Part shown: positions 25,618 through 33,424 of the stretch, piece after piece | Numbering within the stretch: the stretch's first letter is position 1 | How the letters are laid out: the number at the start of each line of letters is the position of its first letter | Source: Clostridia bacterium | GTDB lineage: Bacteria > Bacillota > Clostridia > Oscillospirales > Acutalibacteraceae | Assembly: GCA_017434855.1 (NCBI GenBank) | Contig: JAFRUA010000062.1 | Span: 1-44,429, forward strand | Direction of reading: 5' to 3' | DNA length: 44,429 nucleotides | The notes under the pieces: generated by a model | The model's input: only the letters and a program-made list of their open reading frames with translations | The model's database searches: none | What the model was told of the DNA's origin: nothing | Made by a program: the position numbers and the translations under genes

Positions 25618-26457
25618 TTGAAAATCGGTGTTTGTGTTGGCTTGAACCAAATGGACGACATGCCCCAAAAATTTGAAGCTCTGCGGGCGCAGGACTTTGA
25701 CAACTGCCAGCTGATCTGCTGGGTTCCGGCGCTGTTCACGGCGGAAAATGCGGCGAGGCTGAACGAATGGACCGCGCAGTACGGCGTGACGGTTTCGGCG
25801 TTCTGGTGCGGTTGGGATGGCCCGTGTGTCTGGAACTTTTATGAAGGGCAGCAGACACTCGGCCTCGTGCCGCCGGAGTACCGCGAAATGCGGATCAAAA
25901 ACCTGTGCGACGGTGCCGACTTTGCCAAAGCCCTCGGCGTCAAAAACGTGGTGACCCACATGGGCTTCATTCCGGAAAACCCGAACGACCCGCAGTTCCT
26001 GCCGTTTTGCGACGCGGTGCGCGTTGTGGCGGAGCACTGCAAAGCGAACGGACAAAACCTGTTGTTTGAGACCGGGCAGGAAACCCCGGTGACTATGCTG
26101 CGCTGCTTTGAAACGGTGGGCACCGACAACCTCGGCGTCAATCTGGACACCGCCAACCTGATCCTGTATGGCAAGGCAAACCCCGTGGACGCGCTGGACG
26201 TGTTCGGCAAGTATGTGATGAACCTGCACGCGAAGGACGGCTGCTACCCCACCAACGGCCACGACCTCGGGAACGAAACGGCCATCGGGCAGGGCAAGGT
26301 GGATTTTCCGGCGCTGTTTCGAAAGCTGCACGCCCTCGGCTATGACGGTTATGTGACGATCGAGCGCGAGATCAGCGGCGAGCAGCAGATCAAGGACATC
26401 CTGGCAGCAAAAGCCTATCTCGGGGCCATCATTGACAGAGTATATGGAGGACACTGA
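25618..26457 (+). CDS. Sugar phosphate isomerase/epimerase (AP endonuclease 2-like TIM barrel)
   Basis: 279 residues. The pattern fits the xylose isomerase-like TIM barrel family: KIGVCVGLN start, NVVTHMGFIPENPNDP, LLFETGQE (metal-binding Glu), LGVNLDTANLIL (Asp), MNLHAKDG (His) and a terminal GYVTIEREISG (Glu). It probably converts a keto- or aldo-sugar for catabolism. TTG 25618 is chosen because GAGGTG (25606-25611) lies at proper spacing and similarity starts there; longer in-frame starts upstream lack a ribosome site. One nucleotide separates it from the dehydrogenase gene. Confidence 0.82.
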   Translation: MKIGVCVGLNQMDDMPQKFEALRAQDFDNCQLICWVPALFTAENAARLNEWTAQYGVTVSAFWCGWDGPCVWNFYEGQQTLGLVPPEYREMRIKNLCDGADFAKALGVKNVVTHMGFIPENPNDPQFLPFCDAVRVVAEHCKANGQNLLFETGQETPVTMLRCFETVGTDNLGVNLDTANLILYGKANPVDALDVFGKYVMNLHAKDGCYPTNGHDLGNETAIGQGKVDFPALFRKLHALGYDGYVTIEREISGEQQIKDILAAKAYLGAIIDRVYGGH

Positions 26458-26458
26458 T

Positions 26459-27406
26459 ATGTTGAAGGTTGCATTGGTCGGCGTCGGCGGCATCAGCGGC
26501 GCCCACATCCCGGCGTGGAACAACATGGAGGACGCAGAGCTGGTTGCCCTGTGCGACATTCGGCCCAAACAGATGGAGCGCTATCCCGAGCAGCGGCACT
26601 ATACCGATTTTGACGAAATGCTTGCAAAGGAGCAGATCGACATTCTTGACATCTGTCTGCCGACGTATCTGCACGTTGATTTTGCGGTGAAGGCGATGCA
26701 AAGGGGAATCAACGTCCTTTGTGAAAAGCCGATCTCGCTCAAAAAAGACGACGTGGCGCGGGCGTATCGCACGGCGGAGGAAAACGGCGTCAAATTCATG
26801 ATCGCTCAGGTGCTGCGCTTCTGGCCGGAGTATGAGGTTGTGAAAGCCATCTTTGACAACCGGACCTATGGCGCGTTGCTGTCCGGGTCCATGACGCGGC
26901 TGGGCTGCTATCCCAAATGGAGCTGGGACGGCTGGATGATGGACGAAAGCCGCAGCGGGCTGGTGCCGTTTGACCTGCATATCCACGACGTGGACTTTCT
27001 GGTCTATGCGTTTGGTACGCCGAACCAGATGACCTCTCATCGTTCGCGCCGGCCGGAGCAGGACTATATCAACGCGGTTTATGATTACGGCGACTTTTTC
27101 ATCACCACCGAGGCCTCCTGGTATGCGTCGCCCTATCCCTTCCAGGCGGCGTTCCGCTTTCAGCTTGAGCACGCCGTGGTCGCGTGGGAACAGGGCGAAC
27201 TGACGATCTATGAAGAAAACGGCAAGATCCGGAACCCCATCGGTGCCGACGCTCAGGGCGACACCGGCAGCATCGGTCTGCCGGCAAGCGACGCCTATGC
27301 CAACGAGATCCGCTATTTTGCGGACTGTGTGAAAGAAAACAAAGCGCCCGACCGGGTGAAGCCCGCCGAGCTGGAAACGGTGATTGAGCTTTTAAAAGCG
27401 CTTTGA
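26459..27406 (+). CDS. Gfo/Idh/MocA family oxidoreductase
   Basis: 315 residues. N-terminal Rossmann fold with GVGGISGAHIP (8-18), then DICLPTYLHVDFAVKAMQRGINVLCEKPISL (the family's EKP motif near residue 95), and the C-terminal domain with FDLHIHDVDFLVYAFG. These NAD(P)-dependent enzymes oxidise or reduce sugars and inositols. GGAGG at 26446-26450 overlaps the end of the isomerase gene, so the two are translationally coupled. A pathway for a glycan released by the nearby sialidase is possible but unproven. Confidence 0.9.
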   Translation: MLKVALVGVGGISGAHIPAWNNMEDAELVALCDIRPKQMERYPEQRHYTDFDEMLAKEQIDILDICLPTYLHVDFAVKAMQRGINVLCEKPISLKKDDVARAYRTAEENGVKFMIAQVLRFWPEYEVVKAIFDNRTYGALLSGSMTRLGCYPKWSWDGWMMDESRSGLVPFDLHIHDVDFLVYAFGTPNQMTSHRSRRPEQDYINAVYDYGDFFITTEASWYASPYPFQAAFRFQLEHAVVAWEQGELTIYEENGKIRNPIGADAQGDTGSIGLPASDAYANEIRYFADCVKENKAPDRVKPAELETVIELLKAL

Positions 27407-27460
27407 TGGTTTGAAACGCGGCGGCGCGTCAACCGCGAAGCGCCGTCAAGTCCTTGCTTC

Positions 27461-27515
27461 AAAAAATAACGCTCCCTGCGATCCGTTCACGGCGTCACTG
27501 GGAGCGTTGGTTTTT
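27461..27515. terminator. Bidirectional terminator between dehydrogenase and sialidase genes
   Basis: AACGCTCCC (27468-27476) / GGGAGCGTT (27500-27508), flanked by AAAAAAT on the left and GGTTTTT on the right, so it serves both convergent genes and overlaps the sialidase stop codon. Confidence 0.88.
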
Positions 27516-29028
27516 ACTTGCGGGAAAAAACCGTGATGATTTTGCCGATCAGCGCCAGCAAACGGTCTGCGAACGACGGCTGCTTCATGTCTGCCGGCGG
27601 GGCGCCGTCTGCCGGTGTAAGCGTGCCGTCTGCATTCAGGGTAAAAATGCGGTAGCAAAAATGCGCCGCCCCGTCTTCAAACAGCAGCGCGATGCTGCCG
27701 TCGGCAAGCTCTGTCAGGCAGGAATAGGCAAAGAAGCCGCTGTTGACCGGGCAGGCGCTGATCCAGTCGATGCGGTTGTCCGCCTCGATCACGCCGACGC
27801 GGATCACGCCGTCCGCACGGCTTTTGACGTTGGAACCCATGGAGCACAGGACGACCGGTCTGCCGCCGACGGTGTGGGACGTATTGATGAAGGAGACCAT
27901 GCAGTTCTTGGTGCCGCAAAGCGCCGGGTCCGGTTTTGCCTTTGTCCAGCTCACGCCGCCGTCGGTACTGTCGCACCGGCCGATGAAATGCGAGCCGTTG
28001 CGTGAAAACATGCGCAGCGTGCCGTCGGGCAGGGTGATGATTTGCGATTCGCTGGTCTTTTGCAGCAGCAGGCTGCAGCGGACGTCCGCGCCGCGCTGCC
28101 AGGTCACGCCGCCGTCGTCTGACCAGATGGTCAGCGCATGCTCGCGGCCTCGTTCGTTGGAATACACCGGAAAAATCAGCCGCTCGTGCCCGTCGTATCG
28201 GATGCTGACGCCGCGCCCCGGGCACACGCCGAGAAAGGCCTCTTTGTCATGCTTGACCATCGGGTTGAGCAGCGTGGGCGCGCTCCAGGTTCGTCCGCCG
28301 TCGTCGCTGTGGCGCAGGCACAAATACGATGTGGGAAAGACGTGCAGGTCAGACGCGGCATAAAACACGTTTTGCGCCACCGTTTCGCCCGTGGGCGCAT
28401 CGCCGGAGCCCTTTTGCGCCAGCGTGCAAAGCGCACCGTCTTTGTATAAACGGTAGTTCCGGTCCACGCTGTAGGCAGTCGGCCGGCCGTTTTCCATCAC
28501 CGGGGCAAATGCGCCGGCAAAGTCCGCAATAGAATAGCGGTTGTCCTGACTGCCGGCCTTTGCAAGGGCGAGATAACGCCTGCCGTCCACGGTGACACAG
28601 CCGCTGCCCTTTTTCGCGTTGGGGTACCCCGTGCCGGAGGGGAACAGATCGCACAGCATAAAGACGCGGCCGCTTTCACTTTGCAGCAGAGCCGAATCGA
28701 TATACGCGGCGCTCTGCGTTCCGGATACGCCGTCGGCATAATCATCCAGCCGGTTCGGGACGCTGTAAACCCAGCCGTCGTAACCGTCCGGCGAGACTGC
28801 GGCGGCAATGTCGATGTTTTGCGGGGCGTCCGTGCCGTGGTCCCAGCGCAGGTCCGCGCCGGCAAGCACGCTGCCGTCGTGCAGCGTCAGCAGCGCCGGA
28901 ATGCGGAACCGTTCACAGCCGAGCGTGCCGGGTTCAAACGGGCCGGCCCCCGCCGCGCAGGCAGAAAAGGGCAGGGCAAGCAGCAGCGCGGTCAGAACGG
29001 CGGCCCGAAAACAGGTTTGTGGTTTCAT
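27514..29028 (-). CDS. Secreted exo-alpha-sialidase (GH33-like)
   Basis: 504 residues. A signal peptide MKPQTCFRAAVLTALLLALP with FSAC resembles a lipobox, so it may be a lipoprotein. The FRIPALLTL motif carries the arginine of the sialidase RIP motif; at least three Asp boxes are visible (SDDGGRTWS, SDDGGVTWQ, STDGGVSWT). A six-bladed propeller removing terminal sialic acid from host glycans is expected. The C-terminus ends in a hydrophobic/basic helix (LLALIGKIITVFSRK). AGGAG at 29036-29040 supports the ATG at 29028 rather than the in-frame ATG at 29043. Confidence 0.85.
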   Translation of the reverse strand: MKPQTCFRAAVLTALLLALPFSACAAGAGPFEPGTLGCERFRIPALLTLHDGSVLAGADLRWDHGTDAPQNIDIAAAVSPDGYDGWVYSVPNRLDDYADGVSGTQSAAYIDSALLQSESGRVFMLCDLFPSGTGYPNAKKGSGCVTVDGRRYLALAKAGSQDNRYSIADFAGAFAPVMENGRPTAYSVDRNYRLYKDGALCTLAQKGSGDAPTGETVAQNVFYAASDLHVFPTSYLCLRHSDDGGRTWSAPTLLNPMVKHDKEAFLGVCPGRGVSIRYDGHERLIFPVYSNERGREHALTIWSDDGGVTWQRGADVRCSLLLQKTSESQIITLPDGTLRMFSRNGSHFIGRCDSTDGGVSWTKAKPDPALCGTKNCMVSFINTSHTVGGRPVVLCSMGSNVKSRADGVIRVGVIEADNRIDWISACPVNSGFFAYSCLTELADGSIALLFEDGAAHFCYRIFTLNADGTLTPADGAPPADMKQPSFADRLLALIGKIITVFSRK

Positions 29029-29106
29029 GCTCTCACTCCTCATGCAAACGGTAGGTTGTTGATTTCATTTTATCACAGCGCGGCAAAAAAGAAAAGTACA
29101 TCTTGC

Positions 29107-29134
29107 AAAAAAACGGCAGGACATGCATCCCGCC
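29107..29134 (-). terminator. Terminator of the ABC-transporter operon
   Basis: On the minus strand GGCGGG (29134-29129) pairs with CCTGCC (29120-29115), then G and a run of T's, 20 nt after the permease stop. Confidence 0.8.
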
Positions 29135-29153
29135 GCACTTCATGATGATTTGA

Positions 29154-30755
29154 TTATCCCAGCTCTGCAAACAGCCGGCTGCCGGTCCTGTTCAGCCAGC
29201 GCAGCGTGACGGCCGCCGCAGCCGCCAGCAGCACGGCCCAGACTGCCAGATAGACCAGTGCGCCGATCTTGTACCCGATGAGCAGATACAGCCCGGCGAG
29301 GGCGGCGCTGACAATCCAGCCGCCAAACAGGGCGATCATGACCGCACCGCTCTGCTTGATGGGGACCAGGTCGTTCGTCCAGGTCAACAGCGGCATTCTG
29401 ACGCCGATCGCCGTGCCGAACAGCGCCGAGAACGCCGTATAGATCAGGGGTACGGCTGCGACCAGCACCTTGACCGCCGGGCCGGCCGGAACGATCACTG
29501 CGGCGCAGACGGCGGCAAACAGCAGCGGCACCTCTGTCAAAATCAGGTGCATCATCGCTTTGGCGCGCAGCACGGCGCCTGGACTGACAGGCAGCGACTG
29601 CGGAATCCAGAGGCTTTTGCCCTCCAGCGAGATGGAGGGGGCGGCCATGTCGTTCATGGAGGAAAGGGCGCACAGCATGGTGCAAAGCAGCACCGCGGCG
29701 CTGCCGGGCCGGCCGGACAGCATGGTGCCGATCAGTGTGCAGAGCATGTCGCCTTTGAACAAAAGCAGCACGCCGGCGACCGGGATGAGCAGAATGCCGA
29801 AGCCGCAGTTGAGCATATAGTTTGCGTTGGAGGTGAAGCGTGCGAACTCTTTGCCCAGCAGGGCGCCGAACACAGATTTTTCTTTGGTGCGCTTTTCGGT
29901 ATGGCGGGCGGCCTTTGTGCTGCCGCCGGCGGTGGCGATGTTCAGAAAGCTGCGCGAAAGCACCAGCCAGGTCAATACAAACCCTGCCGCAGTGACGGCG
30001 GCAAAGAGCAAGGCGGGCAGCCACGCGCCTTCGCCGATCCGTCCGAACAGATACAGTCCGTAGGCCGCGCCCCTGACCTTTTCGCCATAGACGCTTGCCC
30101 GCAGGATGATGTCTTTGATCAGGTCGTTGGCCTTGAAATAAATGAAGTAGTACCCGCCGATGAAGAGCAGCGACAGCAGCACGGTGACAAAGCTTTTGTT
30201 CTTGAGCTTCAGGCTGATTTTGGCGACCACCCAGCCCAGAATGCAGGACAGCAGCAGCACGATGACCGTGACGATCAAAAACAGCAGCAGCCCGCAGACG
30301 ATGCGCGCGGCCGTGACGCCCGCAACCGCCCAGTTGACGATCAGCGCCGGCAGCAGCACCGTGGAGGCATACATGGTGCCCATCAGATAGACATTCATCA
30401 GCCGGGCGGTGATGATGGTCCGCGCCGGGATCGGCAGCGACAGCAGCAGGTCGTTGTCTTTGCCCAGATACAGCCCGGCATAGGTGTTGAACACACTGCC
30501 GAACGCGCCGAGGGCGATGGCGATGCCGCTCAGGATCAGATAATACAGCCAGTTCATGCCGGCCTGTGCCAACGGATCGCACAGCGACAGCGCAAGATAG
30601 GTGAAGGTGCCGCAGAGAACGCCGGCCATGATGACAATGAAAAAGACGAACCAGCCGATGATCGCCCCCTTGGAGCGCATCTTGTTTTTCTTTGCGTCAT
30701 AAAAATAGCTTTTGAACGCTTCGGCCAGTTGTTTTTTTAACAGGACTTTCAGCAT
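29154..30755 (-). CDS. ABC transporter permease, ABC-2 exporter type
   Basis: 533 residues with around a dozen hydrophobic segments (for example GWFVFFIVIMAGVLCGTFTYLAL, ALLFAAVTAAGFVLTWLVL, LIGYKIGALVYLAVWAVLLAA). The pattern of two repeated halves with a cytoplasmic loop containing KEKSVFGALLGKEFARFTSN fits large exporter permeases in Clostridia. The ATPase gene abuts it (no gap), so they form one exporter. The substrate is unknown; drug, peptide or membrane-stress export are all possible. Confidence 0.85.
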   Translation of the reverse strand: MLKVLLKKQLAEAFKSYFYDAKKNKMRSKGAIIGWFVFFIVIMAGVLCGTFTYLALSLCDPLAQAGMNWLYYLILSGIAIALGAFGSVFNTYAGLYLGKDNDLLLSLPIPARTIITARLMNVYLMGTMYASTVLLPALIVNWAVAGVTAARIVCGLLLFLIVTVIVLLLSCILGWVVAKISLKLKNKSFVTVLLSLLFIGGYYFIYFKANDLIKDIILRASVYGEKVRGAAYGLYLFGRIGEGAWLPALLFAAVTAAGFVLTWLVLSRSFLNIATAGGSTKAARHTEKRTKEKSVFGALLGKEFARFTSNANYMLNCGFGILLIPVAGVLLLFKGDMLCTLIGTMLSGRPGSAAVLLCTMLCALSSMNDMAAPSISLEGKSLWIPQSLPVSPGAVLRAKAMMHLILTEVPLLFAAVCAAVIVPAGPAVKVLVAAVPLIYTAFSALFGTAIGVRMPLLTWTNDLVPIKQSGAVMIALFGGWIVSAALAGLYLLIGYKIGALVYLAVWAVLLAAAAAVTLRWLNRTGSRLFAELG

Positions 30756-31463
30756 TTATTCCGCCTCCAGTTCCAAAAAGACCTCTTCCAGGCTGTCGTC
30801 GCCCTTGACCTCTTCCATCGTGCCGACCTTGATCAGCTTGCCCTGCTTGATGATGGCCACCTTGTCGCACAGCTTTTCCGCCACCTCCAGCACATGGGTG
30901 GAAAAGAAGATCGCGCCGCCGTTGTCGCAGTGCGTGCGCATCATTTCCTTGAGCAGGTGCGACGCCTTCGGGTCCAGACCGACAAAGGGTTCGTCCATCA
31001 CGATCAGCTTCGGGTCGTGCAGCCACGCGGAAATCACGGCCAGCTTTTGCTTCATGCCGTGGGAATAGGCCGAGATCGGCTGACTGAGCGCGCTCATCAT
31101 CTCAAACGCTGCGGCGTATTTGTGAATCCGCTCCAGCCGCACATCGGCGGGAATGGCGAAGATGTCTGCGATGAAGTTCAGATACTTGCTGCCGCTCATA
31201 AAGTCGTACAGGTCCGGATTGTCCGGGATATAGGCGAGCTTTTGCTTGCACCGCACGGGGGCGGCCTTGATGGAATCGCTGTCGATGGTGATCTCGCCCG
31301 CGTCAAACTTCAGGATGCCGACCGCGCATTTGAGCGTGGTGCTTTTGCCCGCGCCGTTGTGGCCGATGAAGCCGAAAATTTCACCGGGGCGGATGCGCAG
31401 CGACAGATCGTCCACCGCCCTGGTTTCGCCATAGGTTTTGGTCAGATGTTCAATGTTCAGCAT
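30756..31463 (-). CDS. ABC transporter ATP-binding protein
   Basis: 235 residues. Walker A GHNGAGKST (about 35-43), Q-loop region KLAYIPDNPDLYDFMSG, signature YSHGMKQKL in place of LSGGQ, Walker B LIVMDEPFVGLD and switch His in FFSTHVLE. This is the typical pattern of exporter ATPases paired with ABC-2 permeases. AGGAGGAA precedes the start; the first 14 nt overlap the end of the hydrolase-GNAT gene. Confidence 0.95.
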   Translation of the reverse strand: MLNIEHLTKTYGETRAVDDLSLRIRPGEIFGFIGHNGAGKSTTLKCAVGILKFDAGEITIDSDSIKAAPVRCKQKLAYIPDNPDLYDFMSGSKYLNFIADIFAIPADVRLERIHKYAAAFEMMSALSQPISAYSHGMKQKLAVISAWLHDPKLIVMDEPFVGLDPKASHLLKEMMRTHCDNGGAIFFSTHVLEVAEKLCDKVAIIKQGKLIKVGTMEEVKGDDSLEEVFLELEAE

Positions 31464-32499
31464 GATTGGTTCCTCCTGTGTATTTCATTGGTGTGAATCG
31501 AATGCCGTTGACAGTTTGTTCAGCGTCGGTTGCGATGAAGCCGCGCCGCAAATAAAACGGCAGGCCGAAAGGGGAGGCATTGAGCGTGATCGTTCGGTTC
31601 GGAAAATCCGCCAGCATCCGTTCAAGCAGCCGTGTGCCGACGCCGCGGCGGTGATATGCTCCGTCCACAAAGCAAAAGCAGATGTGGCATTCCTCCGGGC
31701 GGACGCCGAGCATGCCGATCAGAGTGTGGCCGTCGAAGGCGCCATAGTACCGGATGCCGGCAAGATAGGCTTCATCGTGCAGGCATTTTCTGAATTCCTC
31801 TGTACCTGCGGGGCCGTAGTCGGGGGACTCGAATTCGGTGAAGACGGTCCATGCCAGCCGCAGCGCCGCTTCGGTTTCTTCGGCCTTCAGCGGCCGGACC
31901 GTGAACCGCGCCCGCCGGAGCCAGCCGTCCAGAAAGCGCAGTTGTTCCTGGGTGTGGAACCAGTGCTCGCCGCCGGGCATCACGGTCAGAGATGCGCCGT
32001 GCGCTTCGGCAAAGGCCGCGACGGTTTCATAAGGGACCAGCGTGTCGCGCTCACCGTACAGAATTTCGGTCGGCGCGTTCCAGCGAATCGGGTGCGCCCG
32101 TACATAGCAAAGGTATTTCCACGACAGATCTTCCCCAAAATCCGTCGGGATCGTGTCTTTGGCCTGCAGGTCCCTTTCCGTCACGCCGGCCTGTGCCATC
32201 ATGCCGGTGATGAGGGCCTCCATATCGGTGATTGGTGAAATGAAAAACGCTTTGTCAATCCGTGCGTCGATGTCGGCGTGCAGACTGAAAAACGCGCCGA
32301 TGCTGTTGGCGATGAGCGTCACGCTTTCATGCGTCTGCGTCAGGGCTTCCACTGCCGCACGAATTTTCTTTCCCGCTTCCCACGGGACGGACGTGTTGTA
32401 ATCCAGACCCGCGACTTCATGTTCGGGGAACAGCGGCTTGTAATGCTCGGCTTCGGCCGCTGCGCCGCCCTTGCCGTGAATGTATAGCACCGCGTTCAT
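31450..32499 (-). CDS. Alpha/beta hydrolase - GNAT acetyltransferase fusion
   Basis: 349 residues. Residues 1-205 are an alpha/beta hydrolase: LYIHGKGG, IANSIGAFFS in the nucleophile elbow (N-S-I-G), ILYGERDTLVP (Asp) and GGEHWFHT (His). Residues 206-349 form a GNAT domain, with the acetyl-CoA-binding motif YHRRGVGTRLLERML and FYLRRGFIATD. Fusing a carboxylesterase-like domain to an N-acetyltransferase suggests stepwise handling of one small molecule, perhaps detoxification. It overlaps the ATPase start by 14 nt. Confidence 0.85.
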   Translation of the reverse strand: MNAVLYIHGKGGAAAEAEHYKPLFPEHEVAGLDYNTSVPWEAGKKIRAAVEALTQTHESVTLIANSIGAFFSLHADIDARIDKAFFISPITDMEALITGMMAQAGVTERDLQAKDTIPTDFGEDLSWKYLCYVRAHPIRWNAPTEILYGERDTLVPYETVAAFAEAHGASLTVMPGGEHWFHTQEQLRFLDGWLRRARFTVRPLKAEETEAALRLAWTVFTEFESPDYGPAGTEEFRKCLHDEAYLAGIRYYGAFDGHTLIGMLGVRPEECHICFCFVDGAYHRRGVGTRLLERMLADFPNRTITLNASPFGLPFYLRRGFIATDAEQTVNGIRFTPMKYTGGTNHAEH

Positions 32500-32502
32500 A
32501 CG

Positions 32503-32940
32503 TTACCTCTTTTTATATGCGATCAGCTCCGGGTCGGCGCCGTTCAGGCTGTAGGTGCTGATCAAAAGAAAGTTTGTGTCGGCCACCACGCCGCAGCACA
32601 GCCCTGTGTCCGCCAGCGCGATCTGTGCGCCGAGATAGACCTTTTGCTCGTCCAGGAACGCCGCCGTTTTGCCGCTCGGCAGGGGATAGGCAAGATTGAC
32701 GAACGCCCCCGGCAGCTCATACAGCGCCTTTGCCGGCGGAAGGTCGTTGTCATTTAAAAGTGCGTTGATTTCGTCCAGCAAGGCCGCCTTGAACGCGGCA
32801 TACTGTTCTTTGCCGCCCGCTTTGATATACGCTGCCGCCACGCAGGTCCCGCCGAAGGGCCGGCCGCAGGTCGCTTCGCAGCCGCCGCACATGGTTTTGA
32901 AATTGCAGTTTTCACAGTTTGCGCCGCAGATGGTGCTCAT
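32503..32940 (-). CDS. Cys-rich DUF3795-like protein
   Basis: 145 residues. The N-terminal cysteine cluster CGANCENCNFKTMCGGCEATCG (read over residues 5-26) could bind zinc or an Fe-S cluster, followed by a helical region. This resembles proteins labelled DUF3795. No function is known. It is three bases upstream of the hydrolase-GNAT gene and so is co-transcribed. Confidence 0.6.
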   Translation of the reverse strand: MSTICGANCENCNFKTMCGGCEATCGRPFGGTCVAAAYIKAGGKEQYAAFKAALLDEINALLNDNDLPPAKALYELPGAFVNLAYPLPSGKTAAFLDEQKVYLGAQIALADTGLCCGVVADTNFLLISTYSLNGADPELIAYKKR

Positions 32941-32974
32941 ATTGTATCCTCCCTTTCAATGAACGCTGCCGGGC

Positions 32975-33409
32975 TCATCTGCCCCGGTGCTTTTCTTTTT
33001 TCTTTTGCTGACGCAGTTCAAATTGCCGCTCTTTTTCGGCGTCGCGCTGCGCCTTGCTTTGCCGCTTTCGTTCCAGCTTGTTTTCTTCATACTGCTTTTG
33101 CAGCGCCTGCTGCGACTTTGTGCCCACGCCGGAGCCGTGCAGCAGTTTGTTCGCTTCGCGCTGCCGGCGCTTGGGGCTGGCGGCCGTCGGTTTCGGCGCT
33201 GCCCGGACCGGCTTGCTGAAGCGCAGGCGGTCAAAGTTTTTCAGCAGGAACGCATACAGCTCGCCGTCCGTCGGCTCCGCGCCAAAGGTGACCTTGCAGA
33301 CCGACAGGGCCCCGCTGTCGTACCGCTCAAACACGCCCACCCAGAACGGGTCCTCAAAGAAAACGGTCAGCCGCAGTTCGTCGGACGGTTGCATTGACAA
33401 TGGCTGCAT
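32975..33409 (-). CDS. YjdF family protein
   Basis: 144 residues. The N-terminal ~75 residues (LRLTVFFEDPFWVGVFERYDSG, then KVTFGAEPTDGELYAFLLKNFDRLRFSKPV) match the YjdF family; the C-terminal half is a strongly basic helix of Lys/Arg/Gln. In other Firmicutes yjdF is controlled by an azaaromatic-sensing riboswitch; here it is mid-operon and no riboswitch is seen. Neither ATG 33409 nor the in-frame ATG 33394 has a strong ribosome site, so the start is uncertain. Confidence 0.75.
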   Translation of the reverse strand: MQPLSMQPSDELRLTVFFEDPFWVGVFERYDSGALSVCKVTFGAEPTDGELYAFLLKNFDRLRFSKPVRAAPKPTAASPKRRQREANKLLHGSGVGTKSQQALQKQYEENKLERKRQSKAQRDAEKERQFELRQQKKKEKHRGR

Positions 33410-33424
33410 ACCGCTGCACCGATC

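Noticed and set aside
27743-28532. Open frames on the plus strand opposite the sialidase gene
   Set aside because: Asp boxes, signal peptide and ribosome site all belong to the minus-strand gene; the plus frames show no motif.
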